64,000 bases of DNA from Sphingomonas melonis (GTDB lineage Bacteria > Pseudomonadota > Alphaproteobacteria > Sphingomonadales > Sphingomonadaceae), in the NCBI RefSeq assembly GCF_013409985.1, contig NZ_JACCBY010000003.1, forward strand, positions 124,001 to 188,000. The letters are read 5' to 3'. Below are positions 6,258 to 15,080 of this stretch, piece by piece (the stretch's first letter is position 1; every line of letters starts with the position of its first letter). The notes beneath the pieces were generated by a model. It worked only from the letters and a program-made list of their open reading frames with translations, was not told the DNA's origin and made no database searches. The translations under genes and the position numbers were made by a program.

Positions 6258-9152
6258 ATGGCGTTCTTCCCCCGCGCGCTCGCGCCCGTACTCGTCCTCG
6301 CCCTCGCATCGGCGACCGTCGCCCAGGTCAAGGCGCCCGCCCGGCGTGCCGCTCCCGCCGCCGCCGTCGCGGCCGCGCCCGCCGCGGGGGTCAAAGTCGA
6401 TCCGACGCCCTGGCTCTACAAGGGCAGCGACCTTGCGCACGATCCCGCCTGGGTCTTCGGCACGCTGCCCAACGGGCTGCGCTATGCGGTGCGCAAGAAC
6501 GGCGTGCCGCCGGGGCAGGTGTCGATCCGCGTCCGCATCGACGCAGGCTCGCTGTACGAGACGGACAGCGAGCGCGGCTATGCGCATTTCATCGAGCATC
6601 TCTCGTTCCGCGGCTCGGAATATGTCCCCGACGGCGAGGCGAAGCGGGTGTGGCAGCGGTTCGGCGCGACCTTCGGATCGGACAGCAACGCCTCGACCAC
6701 GCCGACGCAGACGCTCTACAAGCTCGACCTGCCCTCGGCGACCAACCAGACGGTCGACGAAAGCCTCAAGATCCTGTCGGGCATGATGGCCGCGCCGGCG
6801 CTGACCGATGCGGCGGTGTCGGCGGAACGGCCGATCGTGCTCGCCGAGCGCCGCGAACAGCCCGGCCCGCAGGTCAAGCTGCAGGACGCGATGAACCGCC
6901 TGTTCTTCGCCGGCCAGCCGCTCGCCGAACGCTCGCCGATCGGCACCGTCGAGACGCTGGAGGCGGCGACCGGGTCGAGCGTGAAGGCGTTCCACGACCG
7001 CTGGTACCGGCCGGAGCGCGCGGTGGTGATCATCTCGGGCGACATGGACCCGGCGGCGCTCGGCGAGATGGTGACGCGCCACTTCGCCGGCTGGCAGGGC
7101 CATGGCCCCAACCCGGCCGACCCGGATTTCGGCAAGCCCGATCCCAGCCAGCCGACCTCGGCGACGCTGGTCGAGCCCGGCCTGCCGCCGCTGGTGATGA
7201 TGGGGGTGATGCGCCCCTGGCATTACAATGACGATACCAAGATCTTCAACCAGAAGCGGATGGTCGACACGATCGCCGCCAAGGTGATCAGCCGGCGACT
7301 GGAACGGCGGGCGCGCGCGGGCGCGAGCTTCGTGCAGGCGGGCGTCGACCTCGACGACCGCTCGCGCTCGGCCAATATGACCTCGGTGCTGATCCTGCCG
7401 GTCGGCGACCAGTGGGAACAGGCGCTGAAGGACGTGCGCGCGGTGATCGCCGATGCGCAGAACAGCGCGCCGACCCAGGCGGAGATCGACCGCGAATATG
7501 CCGATTACGAGGTCGCGATCCGCAACAGCGTCGAGACCGCGCGGGTCGAGGCGAGCGCCAAGCAGGCCGACGACATGGCCGGCGCGCTCGACATCCGCGA
7601 GACGGTGACCGCGCCCGAGAACAGCTATGCCATCCTGACCGAAGCCAAGCAGAAGGGGATGTTCAACCCCGCCGCGGTGCTCGCCTCGTCGAAGAAGCTG
7701 TTCGAGGGCGACGCCACCCGTGCGCTCGTCAACACCCGCACCGCGGAGAAGGGGACGGCGGAGAAGCTCGCCGCCGCGCTCAAGGCGGACGTGTCGACGC
7801 TGACGATCAAGCGCGCCAACCAGGCCGCGGTCGACTTCACCAAGCTGCCGGCGCTCGGTGCGCCCGGCACGGTCGCCGCGCGCACGCCGCTCACCGGCCT
7901 GCCCGCCGAGAAGGTCGTGTTCGCCAATGGCGTGCGGATGCTGCTGTTCCCCAATCCCGACGATACCGGTCGCGTCTTCGTTCGCGTGCGGTTCGGCAAC
8001 GGCTATAATGCCTTGCCCGCCAACCGGCCGAGCCCGGCATGGGCCGGCGACCTCGCGCTGATGGAAAGCGGCATCGGAACGCTGGGGCAGGACGACCTCG
8101 ACCAGCTCACCGCGGGGCGGCAGCTCGGCCTCGACTTCGGCATCGACGAGGATACCTTCTCGATCGCCGCGCTGAGCAGCCCCAAGGATTATGCCGACGA
8201 ACTGACGCTGATCGCCGCCAAGCTGGCGCATCCGCGCTGGGACCCGGCGCCGGTGGCGCGCGCCAAGTCGGCGGCGCTGACCGCGATCCCCGGCTATGAT
8301 TCGTCGGCGGACGGCGTGTTGTCGCGCGATCTGGAAGGGCTGCTCCACGCCGGCGATCCGCGCTGGGCGACGCCCGATGCCAAGGCGGTGGCGGCGCTGA
8401 CCCCCAAGGCGTTCCAGGCGTTCTGGGCGCCGCTGCTCGCCAGCGGCCCGATCGAGGTCGACGTGTTCGGCGACGTCAAGGCGGACGAGGCGATCGCCGC
8501 GGTGGCCAAGAGCCTCGGCGCGATCCCGCCGCGTACCGCGCCGACGGCGGCGGCGCCGCCGGTGCGCTTCCCCGCGCATGTCGCGACGCCGGTGCTGCGC
8601 TACCATAACGGCCCCGACAATCAGGCGAGCGCGGTGATCGCCTGGCCGACCGGCGCCGGCGTCGCCGACATCGCCGAGGCGCGCCGTCTCGACGTGCTGG
8701 CGCAGGTGTTCAGCGACCGGTTGTTCGAGCGGATGCGCCAGGCGGCGGGCGCGAGCTACAGCCCCGGCGTCGCAAGCAGCTGGCCCAAGGGCCTGCCCGG
8801 CGGCGGCCGGCTGATGGCGGTGAGCCAGGTCGCGCCGGCGAACGTCGACCTGTTCTTCCGCCTGTCGCGCGAGATTGCCGCGGACCTGGCCAAGAACCCG
8901 GTCAGCGCCGACGAACTGGCCCGCGTGAAGGGGCCGCTGCAGCAGGTTTATGCCCGCGCCGCGACGAGCAGCCTGTTCTGGCTGCGCGAGCTGTCGGGCG
9001 GGGCGTATGACGACCGCCGGCTGGAGGCGACGCGGCGTCTCGGCCGCGACTTCGGCGACGTGACGCCCGAGGTGTTGCAGGCGACGGCGGCGAAATATCT
9101 GGTGCCGGCGAAGGACTGGACGCTGGCGGTGCTGCCGCGAAAGGGGAAGTGA
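6258..9152 (+). CDS. M16 family zinc metallopeptidase (two-domain)
   Basis: A 964-residue protein with a signal peptide (MAFFPRALAPVLVLALASAT), placing it in the periplasm. The inverted zinc motif HFIEH is at about residues 110-114, and the downstream third-ligand region is ERPIVLAERREQPG. A second, catalytically inert M16 domain occupies the C-terminal half, as in other two-domain bacterial insulinase-like peptidases. An ATG three codons earlier abuts a G-run with no spacing, so the start with GGGGG three bases upstream was preferred. Substrates of these periplasmic enzymes are mostly unknown. Confidence 0.88.
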   Translation: MAFFPRALAPVLVLALASATVAQVKAPARRAAPAAAVAAAPAAGVKVDPTPWLYKGSDLAHDPAWVFGTLPNGLRYAVRKNGVPPGQVSIRVRIDAGSLYETDSERGYAHFIEHLSFRGSEYVPDGEAKRVWQRFGATFGSDSNASTTPTQTLYKLDLPSATNQTVDESLKILSGMMAAPALTDAAVSAERPIVLAERREQPGPQVKLQDAMNRLFFAGQPLAERSPIGTVETLEAATGSSVKAFHDRWYRPERAVVIISGDMDPAALGEMVTRHFAGWQGHGPNPADPDFGKPDPSQPTSATLVEPGLPPLVMMGVMRPWHYNDDTKIFNQKRMVDTIAAKVISRRLERRARAGASFVQAGVDLDDRSRSANMTSVLILPVGDQWEQALKDVRAVIADAQNSAPTQAEIDREYADYEVAIRNSVETARVEASAKQADDMAGALDIRETVTAPENSYAILTEAKQKGMFNPAAVLASSKKLFEGDATRALVNTRTAEKGTAEKLAAALKADVSTLTIKRANQAAVDFTKLPALGAPGTVAARTPLTGLPAEKVVFANGVRMLLFPNPDDTGRVFVRVRFGNGYNALPANRPSPAWAGDLALMESGIGTLGQDDLDQLTAGRQLGLDFGIDEDTFSIAALSSPKDYADELTLIAAKLAHPRWDPAPVARAKSAALTAIPGYDSSADGVLSRDLEGLLHAGDPRWATPDAKAVAALTPKAFQAFWAPLLASGPIEVDVFGDVKADEAIAAVAKSLGAIPPRTAPTAAAPPVRFPAHVATPVLRYHNGPDNQASAVIAWPTGAGVADIAEARRLDVLAQVFSDRLFERMRQAAGASYSPGVASSWPKGLPGGGRLMAVSQVAPANVDLFFRLSREIAADLAKNPVSADELARVKGPLQQVYARAATSSLFWLRELSGGAYDDRRLEATRRLGRDFGDVTPEVLQATAAKYLVPAKDWTLAVLPRKGK

Positions 9153-9157
9153 GCTAA

Positions 9158-9213
9158 TCCTCCCCCGCCAGGCCAGGGGGAGGGGGACCAGCGTAGCTGG
9201 TGGAGGGGGCGGA
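9158..9213. repeat. Family B intergenic repeat, short copy
   Basis: The stretch from tcctcccccgcc through gggggaccagcgtagctggtggaggggg is a C-rich/G-rich palindromic unit. Related units occur at 9578-9705, 10010-10140, 32838-32977 and, degenerate, at 60300-60480. Here it overlaps the likely GTG start of the DUF559 gene, so that reading frame begins inside repeat DNA. Confidence 0.7.
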
Positions 9214-9619
9214 CAGGGTGGAGCTGGGCGGCTCTAAACGGAACCGGGATCAGGCGCGGGCGCTCCGCCGCCGGTTGACGTTGCCGGAAGTCCTGTTGTG
9301 GCGGGAGCTGCGTGGGTTGCCGGTGCGGTTCCGCAAACAGGCGCCGGCCGATCCTTACGTGCTCGACTTCTATTGCGCCAAGGCGAAGCTGGTGATCGAG
9401 GTTGACGGCGAGGCGCACGATCGTGGCGACCGGCCAGTCCGTGATGCGCGGCGCGATGCGTGGCTGGCGGAGCGGGGGATCAAGACACTGCGGATACCGG
9501 CGCGGGACGTGTTGACAGAGCTAGATGCGGTGATGCGGCTCATCCTTTCGGAGTTGGCCGCCTGCGGAAACGCCCCCTCCACCACCCGGCTACGCCGGGC
9601 GGTCCCCCTCCCCCGCTAA
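9200..9619 (+). CDS. DUF559 domain protein (Vsr/endonuclease-fold)
   Basis: Up to 139 residues; GTG at 9200 or 9218 could be the start. The core ARALRRRLTLPEVLLWRELR, FRKQAPADPYVLDFYC, LVIEVDGEAHD and GIKTLRIPARDVL is a complete DUF559 domain. This family has the very-short-patch-repair endonuclease fold, with the acidic residues of VLDFYC and IEVDGEAH in the expected catalytic places. The last 15 or so residues (APSTTRLRRAVPLPR) are translated from repeat DNA. The 3' part is duplicated downstream at 9906-10026. DUF559 genes are often found as single mobile-looking genes among repeats; activity is unproven. Confidence 0.75.
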   Translation: MEGADRVELGGSKRNRDQARALRRRLTLPEVLLWRELRGLPVRFRKQAPADPYVLDFYCAKAKLVIEVDGEAHDRGDRPVRDARRDAWLAERGIKTLRIPARDVLTELDAVMRLILSELAACGNAPSTTRLRRAVPLPR

Positions 9620-9727
9620 AGCGAGGGAGGAATTGCTCTTTTTAGGTCCTCCCCCGCCAGGGGGAGGTGGCGCGCCGAAGGCGTGACGGAGGGGGAGGAT
9701 AGGGCGGGAGCCCCGCGAGGTTCCATC

Positions 9728-9901
9728 TCACCCCCGATACAAAGCGTCCAGCCGCTCGCCGTAGACCTTGCGGATCACGTGGTGGCGGATCTTGAGGCTC
9801 GGCGTCAATTGCTCGTTCTCGATCGTGAACGGTTCGTCCGCCAGCACGAAGCGGCGGATGCGTTCGGTCACCGACAGGTCCTTGATCCCCCGCTCGACCG
9901 C
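9728..9901 (-). pseudogene. 3' fragment of the acyl-CoA synthetase gene
   Basis: A copy of the last 58 codons of the gene at 10162-11949, including the stop codon, created by the tandem duplication. It keeps the reading frame (EPFTIENEQLTPSLKIR and the LYRG end) but has no start. Near its broken end, codons for VNK have become GIK, which makes the DNA complementary to the adjacent DUF559 sequence. Confidence 0.85.
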
Positions 9902-9905
9902 GCTG

Positions 9906-10026
9906 AGCGGGGGATCAAGACGCTGCGGATACCGGCACGGGACGTGTTGACAGAGCTAGATGCGGTGATGCGGCTCATCCTCGCGGAGTTGGCCGCCTGC
10001 GGAAACGCCCCCTCCACCACCCGCTG
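9906..10026 (+). pseudogene. 3' fragment of the DUF559 gene
   Basis: A copy of the DUF559 3' end starting at the codons for ERGIKTLRIPARDVL, without the catalytic N-terminal part. A one-base loss in the repeat portion brings an earlier stop (STTR then TGA). The longer open frame that runs into it from 9683 is formed by repeat and antisense synthetase sequence and is not a gene. Confidence 0.8.
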
Positions 10027-10161
10027 ACGCGGGCGGTCCCCCTCCCCCGCTAAAGCGAGGGAGGAATTGTTCTTTCCAGGTCCTCCCCCGCCAGGGGGAG
10101 GTGGCGCGCCGAAGGCGTGACGGAGGGGGAGGATAGGGCGGGAGCCTCGCGAGGTTCCATC

Positions 10162-11949
10162 TCACCCCCGATACAAAGCGTCCAGCCGCTCGCCGTAGAC
10201 CTTGCGGATCACGTGGCGGCGGATCTTGAGGCTCGGCGTCAATTGCTCGTTCTCGATCGTGAACGGTTCGTCCGCCAGCACGAAGCGGCGGATGCGTTCG
10301 GTCACCGACAGGTCCTTGTTCACCCGCTCGACCGCATGGCCGATCGCGGTGCGATATTCGCTGTTCTCCGCCAGCCGCTCGAACTTGCAGAGCGTGCCGT
10401 TGGCCGCACACCATTCCTGCGTCCATTCGGGGTCGGGGACGATCAGCGCGACCATATAGGGGCGGCGATCGCCCGCGATCATCGCCTGCACGATCTCGGG
10501 CTGCAGCGTCAGCATGCCCTCGACCTTCTGCGGCGCGACATTCTCGCCCTTGTCGTTGATGATGAGGTCTTTCTTGCGGTCGGTGATCGCGATCCGGCCA
10601 GCGGGGTCGATCTCGCCGATGTCGCCGGTGTGCAGCCAGCCGTCGCGCAGCACCCGCGCCGTCTCCGCCTCGTTGCGCCAATAGCCGTGCATCACCAGCT
10701 CGCCGCGCACCAGGATCTCGCCATCCTCGGCGATGCGCACCTCGGTATCGACCAGCGGCGGGCCGACCGAATCCATGCGGATGCCGGCGCTCGGCCGGTT
10801 GCACGAGATCACCGGTGCGGCCTCGGTCTGGCCATAGCCTTGCAGGAAGGTGACGCCGAGCGACTGGAAGAACAGCCCGACCTCCGGGTTGAGCGGGGCG
10901 CCGCCCGACACCATCGCCTTCATCCGTCCGCCGAACTTCCTGGCGATCTTCGGCTTGAACACGGTGCGCACCAGCAATTGCGCCGGCCGGTCGATCAGCC
11001 GCAGCGTGCCGGCATTCTCCCGGGCGCCGACGTCGAGCGCCTTGGCGAGCAGATAGGCGGACAGGCCGCCCTGTTTCTCGATCGCCTTGCTGATCCGCGT
11101 GCGCAGCACCTCGAACAGGCGGGGGACGACGAACATGATCGTCGGGCGCACCTCCTCGATATTGGCGGCGAGCCGGTCGAGCCCCTCGGCATAATAGATC
11201 TGCCCGCCGAGCGAGATCGGCAGATGCTGGCCGCCGGTATGTTCATAGGCGTGGCTGAGCGGCAGGAACGACAGGAACACTTCGTCGCCCGCGCCGAAAT
11301 CCTCCGCGATGATCGTCGCGCAGCCGTTGCAATTGTGCAGGATCGCGCCGTGATGCTGCATCACCCCGCGCGGCGCGCCGCCGGTGCCGCTGGTGTAGAT
11401 GATGCAGGCGAGATCGCCGCGCTGGAAGGTCGCCTGCGCCGCGGCGGCGGCGGGATCGGTCGGGTGATCGGCGATCAGCTTGCGCCAGTCGTGGAAGTCG
11501 ATGCCCGCGGACGGCGCGCGCATGGGATCGATGCCGATGACGATCTGGCCCTGGTTCGAGCGCAGCACCGCGGTGAGCACCGTGCGCGCCAGCTTGTCGG
11601 TCGAGACGATGATGCCGCAGGCGCCCGAATCGGCGATGATATGCGCGTGGTCGCGCTCGGTATTGGTGATGTAGGCCGGGACGGTGACGCAGCCCGCCGC
11701 CATGATGGCGAGGTCGCTGATGCACCATTCGGGGCGGTTCTCGCTGACCAGCATCACCCGGTCGCCCGGCTTCATGCCGATCGCCTTCAGCCCGGCGGCG
11801 AGGCTGGCGACCTGTCGCGCCGCCTCCGCCCAGCTCGTCGCGACCCAATTGCCGTCGCGCTTCGCCCACAGGAAGGGCGCGTCGCCCCGCTCGTGCGCGC
11901 GGCGGAAGAACATCGTGACGAGATTGGGGAAATGCTCGAGGGTGGCCAT
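10162..11949 (-). CDS. Long-chain fatty acid-CoA ligase (AMP-binding)
   Basis: A 595-residue ANL-superfamily enzyme starting MATLEHFPNLVTMFFRRA. The adenylation signature IYTSGTGGAPRGVMQHHG, the GYGQTEAAPVI motif, and GWLHTGDIGEIDPAGRIAITDRKKD are all present, as is the C-terminal lid with KGENVAPQKVE. It activates fatty acids to acyl-AMP and acyl-CoA in the cytosol or at the membrane. The length and the long insertion type match class FadD15/AAE15 synthetases. It could supply acyl-CoA for beta-oxidation or complex lipids. It stands 41 bp downstream of ggt on the same strand; its 3' end is duplicated at 9728-9901. Confidence 0.9.
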   Translation of the reverse strand: MATLEHFPNLVTMFFRRAHERGDAPFLWAKRDGNWVATSWAEAARQVASLAAGLKAIGMKPGDRVMLVSENRPEWCISDLAIMAAGCVTVPAYITNTERDHAHIIADSGACGIIVSTDKLARTVLTAVLRSNQGQIVIGIDPMRAPSAGIDFHDWRKLIADHPTDPAAAAAQATFQRGDLACIIYTSGTGGAPRGVMQHHGAILHNCNGCATIIAEDFGAGDEVFLSFLPLSHAYEHTGGQHLPISLGGQIYYAEGLDRLAANIEEVRPTIMFVVPRLFEVLRTRISKAIEKQGGLSAYLLAKALDVGARENAGTLRLIDRPAQLLVRTVFKPKIARKFGGRMKAMVSGGAPLNPEVGLFFQSLGVTFLQGYGQTEAAPVISCNRPSAGIRMDSVGPPLVDTEVRIAEDGEILVRGELVMHGYWRNEAETARVLRDGWLHTGDIGEIDPAGRIAITDRKKDLIINDKGENVAPQKVEGMLTLQPEIVQAMIAGDRRPYMVALIVPDPEWTQEWCAANGTLCKFERLAENSEYRTAIGHAVERVNKDLSVTERIRRFVLADEPFTIENEQLTPSLKIRRHVIRKVYGERLDALYRG

Positions 11950-11990
11950 GGTCTCTCCTGTCGCGGCGCTGCTCGTCGGCCCGCCGTCCG

Positions 11991-13724
11991 TTATTCCGAG
12001 GGGCGGTTGGCGGCCGGCGTCATGCGCGCGGGATCGCTGACGCGGCCGTCCTCGCCGATGGCGACGCCCTCGCTGCGCGGATCGGCGGCGCCGACCCAGC
12101 GGCCGTCGCGCCATTCGATCGCATTGGCCTTCAGCCCCAGCGGCGCGATCTCGGTCCGCTCGCCGAGCGCGGCCAGCGCCGGCTGCATCGCCGCGGCGGC
12201 GGTGCCGGCCTCCAGCGTCGCGACCGGGCCGGGGGCGTAGACGAGGCCGAGCGCGATCGCGTCCTGCGCCGAGAGGTTCCAGTCGAGCACGCCGATCAGC
12301 GCCTTGGCGATCTGCGCGATGATCGTCGATCCGCCGGCCGCGCCGACCGCCAGCCGCACCCGGCCGCGCGCGTCGTAGACGATGGTGGGGGCCATCGAGC
12401 TGCGCGGCCGCTTGCCGCCCTCGACCCGGTTGGCGACGAGATAGCCGGCATCGACGGGGACGATGTCGAAGTCGGTCAGCTGGTTGTTCAGCACCGTGCC
12501 GTCGACGACCAGGCCCGATCCGAACGGCCCCTCGACCGTGGTGGTCACCTCGACGACGTTGCCGTCGCGGTCGGCGACGGCGAGGTCGGTGGTGCCGGCA
12601 ACCTCGCTGACCGGCGCAGGCGTGCGCGCGGGTGCGCCCGGCGGGGTGCCCGCGGCGACGCTGGCCATCGTCCGGTCGGGCGCGATCAGCGCCGAGCGGG
12701 TGGCGAGATAACCGGCATCGAGCAGGCCCTTCACCGGCACGCGCACATAATCGGGATCGCCGACGTAGAGGTTGCGGTCGGCATAGGCGAGGCGCGCGCT
12801 TTCGGCGAACAGATGCCACGCGACGGGCGAGTCCTTGCCGAGCTTCGCCATGTCGAACCGTTCGAGCTGCTTGAGGATCATCAGCACGGTGATCCCGCCC
12901 GACGACGGCGGACCCATGCCGCAGATCCGGTAGCTGCGGTACGGCACGCACAGCTCGGGCCGCGACTTGGCGTCGTAGCTGGCGAGATCGCCGGTGGTCA
13001 TGCGCGACGGGTTGCGCGCGGCGCCGTTGACCGTGGCGACGAGCTTGGCGGCCTGCGGCCCGACGTAGAAGCTGTCGGGGCCGTGGCTGGCGATCCGCTG
13101 GAGCAAGGCGGCCTGGGCGGGATTGCGGACGATGCCGTCGGCGGGGACGGTGAAGGCTGCCCGCGCCTCGGGCGTCAGGTGGGCGCCATAGGACGCGATC
13201 GCGTTGCGGAAGCGCGGGCTGGCGCGAAAGCCGTCGCGGGCGAGGCGGATCGCCGGCTGGAACAGCCGCGCCCATGGGAGCTTGCCCGAGCGGCGATGCG
13301 CCAGCGCCATGCCGCGCAGCGCGCCGGGCACGCCGACGCTGCGGCCGCCCGGCACCGCCTCGGCATGGCTCATCGGCCGGCCGGCCGCGTCGTAGAACCA
13401 GCGCGGCGTCGCCGCGGCGGGGGCGGTCTCGCGTGCGTCGATCGTCGTCACCCGGCCGGTCTTCGCCGCGTGGCTGACCCAGAAGCTGCCGCCGCCGATC
13501 CCCGAACTCTGCGGCTCGACGACGTTGAGCGCGAGCATCGTCGCGATCGCCGCGTCGGTGGCGCTGCCGCCCGCCTTCAGGATCTCGACGCCGGCCGCCG
13601 CGGCGCGCGGGTCGGCGGCGCTGACCATGCCGGGGGCCTTGGGCGGCGGAGCCGCAGCGGGAGCCTTGGCCAGCGCCGGAGCACTGACCGCCGCGAGGGC
13701 AAGCGCGATCGGAAGGACGTTCAT
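11991..13724 (-). CDS. ggt: Gamma-glutamyltransferase
   Basis: A 577-residue Ntn-hydrolase precursor. A signal peptide (MNVLPIALALAAVSAPALAK) sends it to the periplasm. The autoprocessing threonine is the first Thr of GTTDLAVADRDGNVV, followed by TTTVEGPFGSGLVVDG and LNNQLTDFD, all canonical. It cleaves glutathione and other gamma-glutamyl compounds into two chains after self-cleavage. The frame is open further upstream but the signal peptide fixes the start. No regulator is visible. Confidence 0.92.
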   Translation of the reverse strand: MNVLPIALALAAVSAPALAKAPAAAPPPKAPGMVSAADPRAAAAGVEILKAGGSATDAAIATMLALNVVEPQSSGIGGGSFWVSHAAKTGRVTTIDARETAPAAATPRWFYDAAGRPMSHAEAVPGGRSVGVPGALRGMALAHRRSGKLPWARLFQPAIRLARDGFRASPRFRNAIASYGAHLTPEARAAFTVPADGIVRNPAQAALLQRIASHGPDSFYVGPQAAKLVATVNGAARNPSRMTTGDLASYDAKSRPELCVPYRSYRICGMGPPSSGGITVLMILKQLERFDMAKLGKDSPVAWHLFAESARLAYADRNLYVGDPDYVRVPVKGLLDAGYLATRSALIAPDRTMASVAAGTPPGAPARTPAPVSEVAGTTDLAVADRDGNVVEVTTTVEGPFGSGLVVDGTVLNNQLTDFDIVPVDAGYLVANRVEGGKRPRSSMAPTIVYDARGRVRLAVGAAGGSTIIAQIAKALIGVLDWNLSAQDAIALGLVYAPGPVATLEAGTAAAAMQPALAALGERTEIAPLGLKANAIEWRDGRWVGAADPRSEGVAIGEDGRVSDPARMTPAANRPSE

Positions 13725-13764
13725 CGCGGCAAAGCCTAACGGCTGGTCCGCCGAGGGCAAGCCG

Positions 13765-14790
13765 TTACGCCGTCGCGGCGGCGACGACATCGGCGAAGCC
13801 GTCGCGGGCGAGGCAGCTATCGAGTTGGGCGAGCATGGCTTTCGCGAGGCCGGGACCTTCGTACACCAGCGCCGAATAGAGCTGCACCAGCCGTGCGCCG
13901 GCGCGGATACGGGCATAGGCCTCCGCCCCGCTGTCGATGCCGCCCGCGGCGATCAGCGCGATGCCGCCGCCGGTGGCGCTGCGCACGTCGGCGAGTCGCT
14001 GCCGGGCAAGCGCGGCGAGCGGTGCGCCTGACAGGCCGCCGGTTTCGTCGCGATGCCTGGAGCGCAGCGGCGGGCGCGAGACGGTGGTGTTGCCCATGAT
14101 GATCGCATCGAGCCGGTGGCCGATCGCGGCGCGGGCGATGCCGTCGATCGCCGCCGCGTCGAGATCGGGCGCGACCTTGAGGAACAAGGGTGTCGATCCG
14201 CGCGCCGCGGTGCAGGCGGCGAGCAGCTCGTCGAGCGCCGCGCCATGCTGGAGATCGCGGAGGCCGGGGGTGTTCGGCGAGGAGATGTTGATCGTGACGT
14301 AATCGGCAATCGGCGCGGCGGCGGAGACGCCGGCGACATAATCGGCGACGCGGTCGCTCGCGTCCTTGTTGGCGCCGACGTTGATGCCGAGGCGACCGGC
14401 ACCGCGCCGGGCGGTGCGGGCGCGGGCGAGCCCCGCCTCCAGTCCGCCGTTGTTGAAGCCCATCCGGTTGATCACCGCGCGGTCGGCGGCGAGCCGGAAC
14501 AGCCGCGGTCTGGGGTTGCCGGGCTGGGGCAGGGGGGTGAGCGTGCCGATCTCGACCGCGCCGAAGCCGAGGCCGAACAGCCCCTCGATCGCCACGCCGT
14601 CCTTGTCGAGCCCGGCGGCGACGCCGAGCGGGTTGGCGAAGTCGAGATCGCCGATGCGGGTGGCGAGGCGGGGATTGGGTTTGGCGGCGGGTGCGGGCAG
14701 CTTCGCGCGCAGCGCCAGCGCCTTGAGCGTCAGCGCATGGGCACGCTCGGCATCGAGCGCGAAGAGCAGCGGGCGGAGGGCGTAGGACAT
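13765..14790 (-). CDS. pyrD: Dihydroorotate dehydrogenase (quinone), class 2
   Basis: A 341-residue FMN enzyme of pyrimidine synthesis. The class 2 N-terminal membrane-associating helix is present (MSYALRPLLFALDAERAHALTLKAL). The barrel has NPLGVAAGLDKDG, the FMN-contacting GAVEIGTLTPLPQPGNPRPRL... region, and the catalytic-serine loop ITINISSPNTPGLRDLQ. GGIDSGAEAYARIRAGA binds phosphate of FMN. It donates electrons to ubiquinone. ATG at 14802 (MGAP) is an alternative start. It is 40 bp upstream of ggt's coding strand neighbour but may have its own promoter. Confidence 0.93.
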   Translation of the reverse strand: MSYALRPLLFALDAERAHALTLKALALRAKLPAPAAKPNPRLATRIGDLDFANPLGVAAGLDKDGVAIEGLFGLGFGAVEIGTLTPLPQPGNPRPRLFRLAADRAVINRMGFNNGGLEAGLARARTARRGAGRLGINVGANKDASDRVADYVAGVSAAAPIADYVTINISSPNTPGLRDLQHGAALDELLAACTAARGSTPLFLKVAPDLDAAAIDGIARAAIGHRLDAIIMGNTTVSRPPLRSRHRDETGGLSGAPLAALARQRLADVRSATGGGIALIAAGGIDSGAEAYARIRAGARLVQLYSALVYEGPGLAKAMLAQLDSCLARDGFADVVAAATA

Positions 14791-14849
14791 GGGGGCGCCC
14801 ATCGCATCGCGGACGGCGGAGGTCAAAGCACGGGTTGCGTCCACCCCTT

Positions 14850-14944
14850 CGTCATCCCCGCGAAGGCGGGGATCCATAAACGCTGACGCTCCGATTAAGC
14901 CACTATCGTGGCGTCTATGGATCCCCGCCTTCGCGGGGATGACG
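14850..14944. repeat. Palindromic intergenic repeat, family C
   Basis: Arms starting CGTCATCCCCGCGAAGGCGG and ending with the exact inverse complement enclose about 44 bp. A diverged relative with the same outer CGTCATCCCG arms spans 44384-44582. It fills much of the 290-bp gap between pyrD and the suf regulator. Confidence 0.9.
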
Positions 14945-14994
14945 GTAGAGGGGATTGGGATGCTCCCTCGTTCACACTGATCGCCCATCCCGGC

Positions 14995-15047
14995 TTGACC
15001 GCGGCGCACAAAACCCTATCTCGCAATCGGATCGAATTGATCCGATT
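14995..15047 (+). promoter_or_regulatory. Candidate promoter and operator of the suf operon
   Basis: A sigma70-like pair is visible: TTGACC at 14995 and TATCTC at 15017, with 16 bp between. Directly after it is a perfect inverted repeat with arms AATCGGATC (15025-15033) and GATCCGATT (15039-15047) around gaatt. The repeat would cover the transcription start. Rrf2/IscR-type regulators bind such sites, and the first gene of the operon encodes one, so autoregulation is the likely purpose. Inferred from position and symmetry. Confidence 0.5.
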
Positions 15048-15080
15048 TGCGAAACGCTCGCAACAACACGACCGGAGCCG

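Larger units (their letters stand above)
9471..10335. repeat. 435-bp direct tandem duplication joining DUF559 3' end, repeat B and fadD-like 3' end
   Basis: Bases 9471-9901 and 9906-10335 are near-identical units offset by 434-435 bp. Each contains the DUF559 3' end, a family B repeat, and the 3' end of the acyl-CoA synthetase gene in antisense. Unit 1 therefore holds the intact DUF559 end plus a truncated synthetase fragment; unit 2 holds a truncated DUF559 fragment plus the intact synthetase end. Differences are scattered (for example ctctttttagg against ttctttccagg), showing that the event is not brand new. The 542 bp between 9620 and 10161 hold no intact gene. Confidence 0.92.

Noticed and set aside
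6243..8606. Long antisense open frame opposite the M16 peptidase gene
   Set aside because: Composition is Arg/His/Asp-rich shadow coding of a GC-rich gene; no domain is recognisable, while the plus frame has signal peptide and HxxEH motif.
9683..10027. Second DUF559 gene
   Set aside because: Only the last 40 or so codons are DUF559, without the catalytic part; the rest is repeat and antisense fadD-like DNA.
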